A stretch of DNA of 64,000 nt from Desulfitibacter alkalitolerans DSM 16504 (GTDB lineage Bacteria; Bacillota; DSM-16504; Desulfitibacterales; Desulfitibacteraceae): contig NZ_JHVU01000025.1 in NCBI RefSeq assembly GCF_000620305.1, positions 40,001 to 104,000 on the forward strand, given 5' to 3'. The notes beneath the pieces were generated by a model. The model was not told the DNA's origin, ran no database searches, and saw only the letters and a list, made by a program, of their open reading frames with translations. A program made the translations under genes and the position numbers. Shown here piece after piece: positions 42,423 through 50,734 of this stretch; position 1 is the stretch's first letter, and the number at the start of each line of letters is the position of its first letter.

Positions 42423-44027
42423 CTGCGGAAGTTAAAGCGATATAAGCCAACCAAGTTTATGGCGGAAGGTTCCCGATACGACAAGGAAGCGGCGGACGCC
42501 GCCGTTGCCTTTATAAACTGCCTGAAGCATACCAAGGGCGAATGGTACGGGATGCCCTTTGAGCTTATTGACTGGCAGGAGCAGATTGTCCGGGATATAT
42601 TCGGCGTCTTGAAACCGAACGGATACCGGCAGTTCAACACTGCCTATATAGAAATCCCAAAAAAACAGGGGAAGAGCGAGCTTGCGGCGGCCATCGCCTT
42701 ATACCTTACCTGCGGTGATTTCGAGCATGGCGGCGAGGTTTACGGATGTGCATCTGACCGTCAGCAGGCATCCATTGTTTTCGATGTTGCAGTAGATATG
42801 GTGGAACAGTGTCCGGCATTAAAGTCTCGAATTAAACCAATGCTGTCGCAGAAGCGGCTGGTATATAAACCGTTAGGCAGTTTTTATCAGGTGCTTTCAG
42901 CGGAGGCATATACGAAACATGGGCTAAACGTCCATGGTGTGGTATTTGACGAACTTCATGCCCAGCCAAACAGGGATCTTTATGATGTAATGCTTCACGG
43001 ATCTGGCGATGCAAGAAAACAGCCGCTGTTTTTCCTGATTACAACTGCTGGCACAGACCGCAATTCCATCTGCTGGGAAGTACATCAAAAGGCTGAGGAT
43101 ATTCTTCAAGGGCGTAAGATAGATCCGACTTTCTACCCTGTTATCTACAGCGCAGCCGATACCGATGACTGGACAAGTGAAAAGGTATGGAGAAAGGTTA
43201 ACCCGTCACTGGGCATTACAGTCGACATCGAAAAATTGAGGGTGGCTTGTGAAAATGCCAAGCAAAATCCTGCAGAGGAAAATTTATTCCGTCAGCTCCG
43301 CTTAAATCAGTGGGTGAAACAATCGGTGCGCTGGATGCCAATGGATAAATGGGATAAGTGTGCGTTTCCTGTTGATGCAGAAAAATTGCGCGGCAGAACC
43401 TGTTACGGAGGACTTGACCTGTCATCTACTACCGATATTACCGCCTTTGTGCTGGTGTTTCCACCGCTTGATGAATCTGATAAATATCAGATTCTACCTT
43501 TTTTCTGGATACCGGAGGAGAATATTGATCAGCGTGTGCGGAGAGATCATGTGCCTTATGATGTCTGGGAGAGGCAAGGCTTTTTATATACCACTGAGGG
43601 TAACGTCGTGCATTATGGCTTTATCGAAACCTTTATTGAGGAACTCGGAATGAAATATAACATTAAGGAAATAGCCTTTGACCGCTGGGGCGCAATTCAG
43701 ATGACGCAAAACCTCGAGGCTTTGGGGTTTACGGTTGTTCCATTCGGTCAGGGTTTCAAGGATATGTCGCCGCCTACAAAAGAGTTGATGAAGCTGACAT
43801 TGGAAGAACGCATCGCCCATGGTGGTAATCCAGTACTGCGGTGGATGATGGACAATATCTATGTCAAAACCGATCCCGCCGGAAACATTAAGCCGGATAA
43901 AGAAAAATCCACCGAGAGAATAGATGGTGCGGTAGCGTTAATTATGGCGCTTGACCGCGCGTTAAGGCATGACGGGGATGAACGCAACGGATCAATTTAT
44001 GATGAAAGGGGGCTGTTGATTATATGA
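42423..44027 (+). CDS. Terminase large subunit
   Basis: This is a packaging ATPase and nuclease. Walker A IPKKQGKS, Walker B GVVFDELH, and the nuclease residues LDLSSTTDIT and AFDRWG are present. Start choice: the first ATG (42459) has no Shine-Dalgarno, whereas GGGAGG at 42409-42414 is eight bases before an in-frame CTG at 42423, which adds (M)RKLKRYKPTKF, a usual TerL N-terminus. I therefore give CTG as the likely start (534 aa), with ATG 42459 (522 aa) as the alternative. It works with TerS and the HNH protein. The stop overlaps the portal start in ATGA. Confidence 0.88.
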   Translation: MRKLKRYKPTKFMAEGSRYDKEAADAAVAFINCLKHTKGEWYGMPFELIDWQEQIVRDIFGVLKPNGYRQFNTAYIEIPKKQGKSELAAAIALYLTCGDFEHGGEVYGCASDRQQASIVFDVAVDMVEQCPALKSRIKPMLSQKRLVYKPLGSFYQVLSAEAYTKHGLNVHGVVFDELHAQPNRDLYDVMLHGSGDARKQPLFFLITTAGTDRNSICWEVHQKAEDILQGRKIDPTFYPVIYSAADTDDWTSEKVWRKVNPSLGITVDIEKLRVACENAKQNPAEENLFRQLRLNQWVKQSVRWMPMDKWDKCAFPVDAEKLRGRTCYGGLDLSSTTDITAFVLVFPPLDESDKYQILPFFWIPEENIDQRVRRDHVPYDVWERQGFLYTTEGNVVHYGFIETFIEELGMKYNIKEIAFDRWGAIQMTQNLEALGFTVVPFGQGFKDMSPPTKELMKLTLEERIAHGGNPVLRWMMDNIYVKTDPAGNIKPDKEKSTERIDGAVALIMALDRALRHDGDERNGSIYDERGLLII

Positions 44028-45295
44028 GTGTATTTTCCCGTTTGTTCAAAGCAAGGGATAAGCCGAAAAACAGCCTGTTCGGTAATGCATATAGCTTTTT
44101 CTTCGGCGGCACATCCAGCGGAAAAGCTGTCAATGAGCGGACTGCTATGCAGACAACTGCAGTGTATGCCTGTGTAAGGATACTTGCAGAAGCCATCGCC
44201 GGGCTTCCGCTTCATGTGTACCGCTATAAAGAAGACGGTGGCAAAGAAAAAGCGCTGACCCACCCGCTCTATTATTTACTCCATGACGAACCAAACCCTG
44301 AGATGACTTCATTCGTGTTCCGAGAAACACTGATGAGTCATCTTCTTTTATGGGGAAATGCTTACGCTCAAATTATTAGGGACGGTTCCGGACGAGTGCT
44401 GGCGCTTTATCCACTTTTGCCAAACAAAATGACGGTAGACAGGGCTCCAAACGGAGAACTGTTTTACACTTATCGGCGCGACAGCGATGAGAGCAGGGTT
44501 AATCCAAAAGCAGGCCTTATATACCTACGAAGTGATGAGGTTCTTCACATCCCGGGACTCGGTTTTGACGGACTGATCGGATACTCCCCTATTGCTATGG
44601 CCAAGAACGCCATAGGCATGGCTATTGCCTGTGAGGAGTATGGTGCATCCTTTTTTGCCAATGGTGCAAATCCGGGTGGCGTTCTGGAACATCCCGGCGT
44701 ATTAAAGGATCCGGCAAAGGTGCGAGAAAGCTGGAACGCTGTTTATCAAGGCAGTGCCAACGCCCACCGCATTGCCGTTCTGGAAGAGGGCATGAAATTC
44801 CAGCAGATCGGCATCCCGCCGGAGCAGGCACAGTTTTTGGAGACAAGAAAGTTCCAGATAAACGAAATTGCCCGGATATTCCGCGTGCCTCCCCATATGG
44901 TTGGAGACCTTGAGAAGTCGAGCTTTTCAAACATCGAGCAGCAGTCGCTGGAGTTTGTCAAATATACACTTGATCCATGGGTGGTGCGATGGGAGCAGGC
45001 CATCCAAAAGGCGCTGCTTTTGCCGTCGGAGAAGCGGACATACTTTGTCAAGTTCAACGTGGACGGCCTTCTGCGCGGGGATTATGCCAGCCGCATGAAC
45101 GGCTATGCCGTGGCGCGCCAGAACGGCTGGATGTCGGCCAACGATATCCGTGAGCTTGAGAACATGAACCGCATTCCCGCGGAACTGGGCGGCGACCTGT
45201 ATCTCATCAACGGCAATATGCTTCCGCTGTCGCAAGCAGGCAATTTTTATGATAAGGAGGCAGATAAGAATGCAAGCAAAAATGCGGGCAGATAA
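44024..45295 (+). CDS. Portal protein (HK97 family)
   Basis: This 423-aa protein has the HK97 portal hallmarks: VYACVRILAEAIAGLPLHVY (about 46-65), SHLLLWGNAYAQIIRD, and PPHMVGDLEKSSFSNIEQQS. It forms the dodecameric ring for DNA entry and exit. It overlaps TerL by four bases and the protease by 26 bases. The 3' third is more GC-rich than the 5' part, suggesting mosaic recombination within the gene. Confidence 0.93.
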   Translation: MSVFSRLFKARDKPKNSLFGNAYSFFFGGTSSGKAVNERTAMQTTAVYACVRILAEAIAGLPLHVYRYKEDGGKEKALTHPLYYLLHDEPNPEMTSFVFRETLMSHLLLWGNAYAQIIRDGSGRVLALYPLLPNKMTVDRAPNGELFYTYRRDSDESRVNPKAGLIYLRSDEVLHIPGLGFDGLIGYSPIAMAKNAIGMAIACEEYGASFFANGANPGGVLEHPGVLKDPAKVRESWNAVYQGSANAHRIAVLEEGMKFQQIGIPPEQAQFLETRKFQINEIARIFRVPPHMVGDLEKSSFSNIEQQSLEFVKYTLDPWVVRWEQAIQKALLLPSEKRTYFVKFNVDGLLRGDYASRMNGYAVARQNGWMSANDIRELENMNRIPAELGGDLYLINGNMLPLSQAGNFYDKEADKNASKNAGR

Positions 45296-46034
45296 GCCCC
45301 AAAACCCGCAAAACCCGGAGCGCGGATTGGGTCCAGCGTCACGCTGGTGGAACTGGGTGCAAAACGATGACGGCAGCCGGACTCTGTACCTTGACGGGCC
45401 CATAGCCGAGGAAAGCTGGCTTGGAGACGAAGTAACTCCCAAGCAGTTCAAATCGGAGCTGTTGTCCGGAGAGGGAGACATAACGATCTGGATCAACAGC
45501 CCGGGCGGCGATGTATTTGCGGCCAATCAGATTTACAACATGCTGATGGATTACAAAGGCAAGGTCACCGTAAAGATTGACGGTATTGCGGCCAGCGCCG
45601 CGTCGGTCATTGCCATGGCCGGAGGCGACGTCTTCATGTCGCCGGTATCCATGATGATGATCCACAACCCGATGACCATAGCCATCGGCGATACGGAGGA
45701 GATGGAGAAAGCCATCGCGATGCTGGAGGAGATCAAGGAATCCATCATCAACGCCTATGAGCTGAAAACCGGGCTATCCAGGGCGAAAATATCGCACCTT
45801 ATGGATGCCGAAAGCTGGTTTAATGCAAGGAAAGCGGTGGAACTGGGCTTTGCCGACGGCATCCTGTTTATGGAGGACGAATCGTCCCCTTCCGAGTTTG
45901 AAATATCTGAGGGGATGATCTTTAGTCGGCAGGCTGTTACTAATTCCATCCTGCAAAAGCTTGCATATAAAGAAAAACCAAAAGGAACCCCGGTTGAGTC
46001 GCTTGAAAAGCGGCTTTATTTATTAAAACCATAA
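45270..46034 (+). CDS. Prohead protease (ClpP-like)
   Basis: ATG 45270 has AGGAGG nine bases upstream; an in-frame ATG at 45249 precedes that signal. The 254-aa protein is a Clp-type serine protease with WINSPGGDV, the nucleophile in GIAASAASVIAMAG, and the histidine in MMMIHNP. It matures the capsid by removing the scaffold-like delta domain of the major capsid protein encoded next. Confidence 0.92.
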   Translation: MQAKMRADKPQNPQNPERGLGPASRWWNWVQNDDGSRTLYLDGPIAEESWLGDEVTPKQFKSELLSGEGDITIWINSPGGDVFAANQIYNMLMDYKGKVTVKIDGIAASAASVIAMAGGDVFMSPVSMMMIHNPMTIAIGDTEEMEKAIAMLEEIKESIINAYELKTGLSRAKISHLMDAESWFNARKAVELGFADGILFMEDESSPSEFEISEGMIFSRQAVTNSILQKLAYKEKPKGTPVESLEKRLYLLKP

Positions 46035-46048
46035 GGAGGAATTCGACC

Positions 46049-47245
46049 ATGAGCAAAATACTGGAACTGCGCGAAAAACGCGCGAAAGCCTGGGAAGCGG
46101 CCAAGACTTTCCTCGACGGCAAACGCGGAAGCGACGGGCTGCTTTCACCTGAGGACACCGCAACTTATGAGAGAATGGAAGCCGACGTTATTGCGCTGGG
46201 CAAGGAAATCGAACGGCTGGAGCGCCAGGCCGCCATTGACCTGGAACTGTCAAAGCCGGTCAGCAATCCCATCACCAACAAACCCGCTCCTCAAGGCGAA
46301 ACCAAAACCGGCAGGGCAACTGACGAGTATAGGAACGCGTTTTGGAAGGCCATGCGCAACAAGCTCAGTTTTGACGTACAGAACGCCTTGCAGGTAGGAA
46401 CTGAAAGCGAAGGCGGGTATCTTGTGCCCGACGAATTTGAGCGTACTCTTGTGGAGGCGCTGGAAGAGGAGAATATCTTCCGCCAGATTGCCAATGTCAT
46501 TACAACGTCCAGCGGCGACAGAAAAATTCCGGTGGTGGCAAGCAAGGGCACCGCGTCCTGGGTGGACGAAGAAGGCCAGATCCCGGAAAGCGACGACTCC
46601 TTTGCGCAGGTCTCCATCGGAGCTTACAAGCTGGCGACCATGATCAAGGTGTCCGAGGAACTGTTAAACGACAGCGTGTTCAATCTTGAGCAGTATATCG
46701 CCAGGGAATTCGCCCGCCGCATCGGAGCAAAGGAGGAGGAAGCCTTCTTCATTGGGGACGGTTCCGGCAAACCTACCGGAATTTTGGCTAATAACGGAGG
46801 CGGCGAGGTGGGAGTGACCGCGGCAAGCGCGGCAGCCATTACCCTTGACGAGATCATGGACTTGTTCTACAGCCTCAAGTCTCCCTACCGCAGAAACGCG
46901 GTGTTTATAATGAACGATTCAACCGTCAAGGCCATCAGGAAGCTTAAAGACAATAACGGTCAGTATCTCTGGCAGCCTTCTGTAACTGCTGGAACACCGG
47001 ATACTATCCTCAATCGTCCAGTTAAAACTTCTGCATTTATGCCAGCCATTGCCGCCGGAGCAAAAACGATTGTATTCGGCGATTTTTCTTATTACTGGGT
47101 GGCAGACCGTCAAGGCAGGGTTTTTAAGCGGCTTAATGAGTTGTATGCTGCGACCGGACAAGTTGGATTCATGGCAACCCAGCGTGTAGATGGAAAGCTG
47201 GTACTGTCTGAAGCAGTCAAGATACTGCAGCAGAAATCAGCTTAA
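46049..47245 (+). CDS. Major capsid protein (HK97 gp5-like)
   Basis: This 398-aa protein has an N-terminal charged helical delta domain (about 1-95, LELREKRAKAWEAAKTFLDG) and the HK97 fold: GGYLVPDEFERTLVEALEEE, VASKGTASWVDEEGQIP, and FVMN-like VFIMNDSTVKAIRKLKD. It is cut by the upstream protease during maturation. It starts behind AAGGAGG. Confidence 0.94.
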   Translation: MSKILELREKRAKAWEAAKTFLDGKRGSDGLLSPEDTATYERMEADVIALGKEIERLERQAAIDLELSKPVSNPITNKPAPQGETKTGRATDEYRNAFWKAMRNKLSFDVQNALQVGTESEGGYLVPDEFERTLVEALEEENIFRQIANVITTSSGDRKIPVVASKGTASWVDEEGQIPESDDSFAQVSIGAYKLATMIKVSEELLNDSVFNLEQYIAREFARRIGAKEEEAFFIGDGSGKPTGILANNGGGEVGVTAASAAAITLDEIMDLFYSLKSPYRRNAVFIMNDSTVKAIRKLKDNNGQYLWQPSVTAGTPDTILNRPVKTSAFMPAIAAGAKTIVFGDFSYYWVADRQGRVFKRLNELYAATGQVGFMATQRVDGKLVLSEAVKILQQKSA

Positions 47246-47266
47246 TGAAAACGGAGGTGCTGCGGC

Positions 47267-47575
47267 ATGGAACTTTTGGAGAAGGTTAAAGCAAACCTCA
47301 TATTGCAACACAACGAAGATGACGCACTTTTACAAGAGTATATCAAAGCCGCAGTGGCCTATGCGGAAAGTTACCAGAAAAAGCCGGAAGGATATTATGC
47401 CGAAAACCCCATGCCGCCTACTACTGAGCAGGCTGTCATTATGCTGTCGAGCCATTTTTATGAAAGCAGGGATGGCTCGACGGCTGGCTTTTTTGGGGAT
47501 AGTGTGCAGGCAGGACAGCAGGTATGGAATACAGTTAATCTATTGCTGCGGCTTGACCGGGATTGGAAGGTGTAA
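47267..47575 (+). CDS. Head-tail connector (Gp6-like)
   Basis: This 102-aa helical protein has LLEKVKANLILQHNEDDALL and AVIMLSSHFYESRDG, the pattern of gp6/gp15-type adaptors that join portal and head completion proteins. It starts behind GGAGGTG and directly follows the capsid gene in the standard siphovirus order. Confidence 0.88.
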   Translation: MELLEKVKANLILQHNEDDALLQEYIKAAVAYAESYQKKPEGYYAENPMPPTTEQAVIMLSSHFYESRDGSTAGFFGDSVQAGQQVWNTVNLLLRLDRDWKV

Positions 47576-47577
47576 AT

Positions 47578-47913
47578 ATGGGCTTTGGGAAAATGAAAAC
47601 TTTTGTGGATATTATTTCAACCAAGCCGGTTAAGGATAGTGAGGGTTTTACTGAAAAAGGTGATGTCATTCTCGCTTCGGTAAGGGCATACAAGGAAGAT
47701 AGGCATGGCAGTGAAAAATGGGCAAACAGGGCGGCGTTTTCGCAGGCGTCTGCCCTGTTCCGCTTCCGTAGGATCCCTAACCTTGAAATTACCACAGATC
47801 TTGTACTCGTTTGCAGCGATGGCAGGTACAACATTATCAGTGTAGAGGACGTAAAAGGACGTGGAATGTATATTGAGGTGCTTGCGGAAAAGGTGAAATC
47901 AAGTAAAGCATAA
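47578..47913 (+). CDS. Head closure protein (SPP1 gp16-like)
   Basis: This 111-aa strand-rich protein (KMKTFVDIISTKPVKDSEGF, RFRRIPNLEITTDLVLVCSD) matches head-tail adaptors of the SPP1 gp16 type. ATG 47578 is behind GGAAGGTG. It closes the head after packaging and provides the tail-attachment surface. Confidence 0.85.
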   Translation: MGFGKMKTFVDIISTKPVKDSEGFTEKGDVILASVRAYKEDRHGSEKWANRAAFSQASALFRFRRIPNLEITTDLVLVCSDGRYNIISVEDVKGRGMYIEVLAEKVKSSKA

Positions 47914-47930
47914 GAGGAGGGGGCCGCAAC

Positions 47931-48362
47931 GTGGCTAAGGTGGAAGTTAAAATGCCGGAAGAGTTCTTGCTCAAGTTATCCAGACTTGGAGAAAGAACAG
48001 ACGAAATCATACCTAAGGTGCTGGAAGCAGGCGGAGAAGTGGTACTTTCAAAAGTGAAGTCCAACCTTCAGTCAGTTATCGGGAGCGGCACTAAATATCC
48101 GTCCAGAGCAACCGGTGAATTGGTAAATGCTTTGGGACTCTCTCCTGCCAAACAGGACAGGGATGGAAACCACAACATAAAAATCGGCTTTACTGAACCA
48201 AGGAAGGATGGGGAAAGTAATGCGAAGATTGCTAATATTATTGAGTATGGCAAGTCCGGGCAGCCTCCAAGGCCCTTTTTGAAACCGGCAAAATCAGCTA
48301 CAAGGAAGTCCTGCATCGAAGCAATGAAGTCAAGACTGGAACAGGAGCTGGGTCGTATATGA
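47931..48362 (+). CDS. HK97 gp10-like tail component
   Basis: This 143-aa protein has a GTG start behind GAGGAGG. The pattern EEFLLKLSRLGERTDEIIPK ... PPRPFLKPAKSATRKSCIEA is that of HK97 gp10 family head-tail joining proteins. It overlaps the next gene by four bases. Confidence 0.88.
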   Translation: MAKVEVKMPEEFLLKLSRLGERTDEIIPKVLEAGGEVVLSKVKSNLQSVIGSGTKYPSRATGELVNALGLSPAKQDRDGNHNIKIGFTEPRKDGESNAKIANIIEYGKSGQPPRPFLKPAKSATRKSCIEAMKSRLEQELGRI

Positions 48363-48703
48363 GCATATTGTCAGAATTAAACTCGTTATTGGATGGTTTG
48401 GGTATCCCCATTGAAACCGGGGTATTTAGCGGTGTACCGCCAGATGAGTACCTTGTCATTACTCCGATGACAGATACATTTGAAGTTTTTGCAGACAACC
48501 GGCCTCAGGTAGAAACCCAGGAGGTAAGGTTGTCTTTATTTATAAAGGGAAACTACACTGCCCGTAAAAACGAAATAGTGAACACATTGCTTCAAGCAGG
48601 CTTTACCATTACCGACAGGCGGTATATAGGCCATGAGGACGATACCGGCTATCACCACTATGCCATTGATGTGGCAAAAGAGTATGAAGTAAAGGAGGAA
48701 TGA
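48359..48703 (+). CDS. Tail completion protein
   Basis: This 114-aa alpha/beta protein (VSGVPPDEYLVITPMTDTFE-like: GVFSGVPPDEYLVITP) is in the gp17/tail-terminator position of siphoviruses. It probably caps the tail tube. Family assignment rests on order and size. Confidence 0.75.
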   Translation: MSILSELNSLLDGLGIPIETGVFSGVPPDEYLVITPMTDTFEVFADNRPQVETQEVRLSLFIKGNYTARKNEIVNTLLQAGFTITDRRYIGHEDDTGYHHYAIDVAKEYEVKEE

Positions 48704-48708
48704 AAAAC

Positions 48709-49308
48709 ATGGCCACAATCGGACTGGACAGGTTATATTATGCCAAAATAACTGAGAATGAAAACGGAGAAGAGACATACGACACGCCTGTTCCGCTGGC
48801 TAAGGCTATTACGGCAGAACTTTCTGTGGAGCTGGCAGAGGCGACACTTTATGCCGATGACGGGGCGGCAGAAGTGGTCAAGGAATTTCAAAGCGGCACA
48901 CTGACTCTTGGTGTTGCAGATATCGGAGTTGCCGCTGCAGAGGTTTTGACGGGAGCCACTCTTGATGACAATAAGGTGCTGATTTCCACCAGCGAGGATG
49001 GAGGTGCGCCTGTGGCAATCGGCTTTAGAGCCAAGAAAGCTAACGGCAAGTACAGGTATTTTTGGCTTTACAGGGTGAAATTCGGCATCCCGGCGACAAA
49101 TCTGCAAACGAAAGGTGACAGCATTACCTTTTCGACACCCACCATTGAAGGGACAGTCATGAGACGTAACAAACCAGATGGCCAGGGAAAGCACCCTTGG
49201 AAGGCAGAGGTCAGCGAAGACGATCCCGGAGTATTGCCTGAAACCATTAATAATTGGTATACGGAAGTTTATGAGCCGGTCTTTGCTGTGGGAGGAGGCA
49301 GCGAATAA
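48709..49308 (+). CDS. Major tail protein
   Basis: This 199-aa protein starts at ATG 48709 (MATIGLDRLYYAKITENENG) behind AAGGAGG. It has a beta-rich tube fold (LTLGVADIGVAAAEVLTGAT, KFGIPATNLQTKGDSITFST) like phi13-type major tail proteins. It forms the tail tube. Confidence 0.9.
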   Translation: MATIGLDRLYYAKITENENGEETYDTPVPLAKAITAELSVELAEATLYADDGAAEVVKEFQSGTLTLGVADIGVAAAEVLTGATLDDNKVLISTSEDGGAPVAIGFRAKKANGKYRYFWLYRVKFGIPATNLQTKGDSITFSTPTIEGTVMRRNKPDGQGKHPWKAEVSEDDPGVLPETINNWYTEVYEPVFAVGGGSE

Positions 49309-49691
49309 TGCAGGATAATGACAGAAGCGCGATTATCAAAATCGGCGATGAAGAATATCAGCTTATACTAACCACTAAAGCGACAAAGGAGATTGCAAAA
49401 AGGTACGGCGGTCTTGAAAACCTCGGCACAAAACTGATGAAAACCGAGAACTTCGAAATGGCTCTTGACGAAGTGGTATGGCTGATTACACTGCTGGCTA
49501 ACCAGAGCATTCTGATACACAATCTCAAACATCAGGATAAACGTGAACTCCTGACTGAAGAGACAGTGGAACTTCTCACATCTCCCTTGGAACTGGCAGC
49601 ATATAAAGACGCTATCATGGAAGCAATGTTCAAAGGCACCAAAAGAAATGTTGAAAGTGAGGATGATTTAAAAAACACACCGGCCGAGTGA
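49308..49691 (+). CDS. Tail assembly chaperone (gpG-like)
   Basis: This 127-aa protein contains LILTTKATKEIAKRYGGLEN and is in the gpG position between tube and tape measure. A slippery heptamer near its end allows a -1 shift into the next frame, giving a longer gpGT-like product, a conserved feature of long-tailed phages. It helps load the tape measure protein. Confidence 0.85.
   Translation: MQDNDRSAIIKIGDEEYQLILTTKATKEIAKRYGGLENLGTKLMKTENFEMALDEVVWLITLLANQSILIHNLKHQDKRELLTEETVELLTSPLELAAYKDAIMEAMFKGTKRNVESEDDLKNTPAE
49670..49676 (+). promoter_or_regulatory. Programmed -1 frameshift site of the tail chaperones
   Basis: A AAA AAC in the gpG frame (codons TTA AAA AAC). The -1 frame is open through 49879. 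Confidence 0.7.
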
Positions 49692-49879
49692 GCGATGAGG
49701 AATTGTTCACTCGGCTTTTATATTACGGCACTGTCCAGCTTAATCGTTCAGAGGAAGAAGTATGGCTCATGCCTGTTGGATACCTGCTTGATTTATGGGA
49801 GTGCCACAAGCAGTTTTTAGGGCTGGCCAAACCAAAGCGTATGCTGACCATTGATGACGTGATACCTTATGGAATATAA
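49688..49879 (+). CDS. Tail assembly chaperone extension (gpT-like)
   Basis: A 63-codon frame (LFTRLLYYGTVQLNRSEEEV...LWECHKQFLGLAKP). It is expressed mainly as the -1 frameshift extension of the upstream gene; a GTG at 49688 overlapping the stop (GTGA) could also give reinitiation. The T-domain binds the tape measure protein. The helical WECHKQ pattern is usual in this family. Confidence 0.8.
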   Translation: MSDEELFTRLLYYGTVQLNRSEEEVWLMPVGYLLDLWECHKQFLGLAKPKRMLTIDDVIPYGI

Positions 49880-49927
49880 GCAGCAAAAAAGCAGGGTGGC
49901 TGTAATCCCTGCTTTAAAAAGCTGCTT

Positions 49928-50332
49928 TTATTCCATTTGCAAAAACTCTGCCGCTGTTACGATCTTTGGGTTTGTTATGCCGGATTCAAGGAAATCCCTG
50001 TCTCCGGTTACAAGCACGTCAGCTTTTGCCGCAATGGCCGCCCTGAGTATTGGCCTGTCGGATGCGTCCCGGACAAGCGCCTCATCCGACACGTCAACTG
50101 CGGGAGTTGGAACAACTTCAAGAACAGTAAGCGCAATCGCCAAAAAGCGTTCAAGCGCCTGGATCTTATGGGGGAATTTCCGGTTGTATACCCGGCGAAG
50201 CTCATCGATGTTTTGATCGCAAACCATACCATGGTTGGGGTGTGTTACAGCTTTAATGTACGCCTGATAAGGCGTTCCTTCGCAGCTCAAGGAAGCGGAG
50301 ATCAGGATGTTGGTGTCAATTAACACTCTCAT
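49928..50332 (-). CDS. PIN-domain toxin (VapC-like)
   Basis: This 134-aa protein has acidic PIN residues: VLIDTNILISA (Asp7), DELRRVY, VRDASDRPIL and VTGDRDFLESG. PIN toxins are metal-dependent RNases that cut tRNA or rRNA when freed from antitoxin. The gene overlaps the upstream antitoxin by four bases and is convergent with the tail chaperones. It is a minus-strand cargo module inserted between tail genes, so it may act in lysogeny maintenance or superinfection exclusion. Confidence 0.88.
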   Translation of the reverse strand: MRVLIDTNILISASLSCEGTPYQAYIKAVTHPNHGMVCDQNIDELRRVYNRKFPHKIQALERFLAIALTVLEVVPTPAVDVSDEALVRDASDRPILRAAIAAKADVLVTGDRDFLESGITNPKIVTAAEFLQME

Positions 50333-50601
50333 AGACCTTCAATCTCCGCGCGGACGTCCTTCACCAGATCCATAACATCGTCATCATTGCGGATCCCGGC
50401 TTTTTCCGCTTCGCCCTCCATTTCTTTCTGTAGCATTTTCATGGCGTAGACAGCGGAGTTCATAAGGATAACCCGGTCTTCCTCGCAAATGAGGGTGACG
50501 CGGTCTCCGGTGGAAAGGCGAAGTTTGGAGCGGATATCTTTTGGCAGCGTGATCTGGCCTTTTGCCATTACCTTTGCATTATCAACTATGGGAACGTTCA
50601 T
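50329..50601 (-). CDS. AbrB/MazE-type antitoxin
   Basis: This 90-aa protein has the swapped-hairpin AbrB DNA-binding fold: KVMAKGQITLPKDIRSKLRL followed by GDRVTLI. The acidic helical tail (EGEAEKAGIRNDDDVMDLVK) would wrap the toxin. It starts behind AGGAGG and controls the promoter at 50660-50688 through the CCCTACT repeats. Confidence 0.88.
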   Translation of the reverse strand: MNVPIVDNAKVMAKGQITLPKDIRSKLRLSTGDRVTLICEEDRVILMNSAVYAMKMLQKEMEGEAEKAGIRNDDDVMDLVKDVRAEIEGL

Positions 50602-50640
50602 GCTAAGTCCTCCTTTTTAGGATTTGAAAAGCAGGAAATT

Positions 50641-50656
50641 CCCTACTTTCCCTACT
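50641..50656. promoter_or_regulatory. Direct repeats, probable antitoxin operator
   Basis: CCCTACT at 50641-50647 and 50650-50656, just downstream of the TA promoter -10. Confidence 0.45.
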
Positions 50657-50659
50657 ATT

Positions 50660-50688
50660 AGTATATGCCAAACCGCATTGAAATACAA
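50660..50688 (-). promoter_or_regulatory. Promoter of the toxin-antitoxin module
   Basis: Minus-strand TTGTAT (50683-50688) and TATACT (50660-50665) with a 17-base spacer, upstream of the antitoxin start. Confidence 0.65.
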
Positions 50689-50734
50689 TAGCCTTTTATA
50701 ATTTTTTAATTTTTACTCGAAAGGAGGCGGTTAT

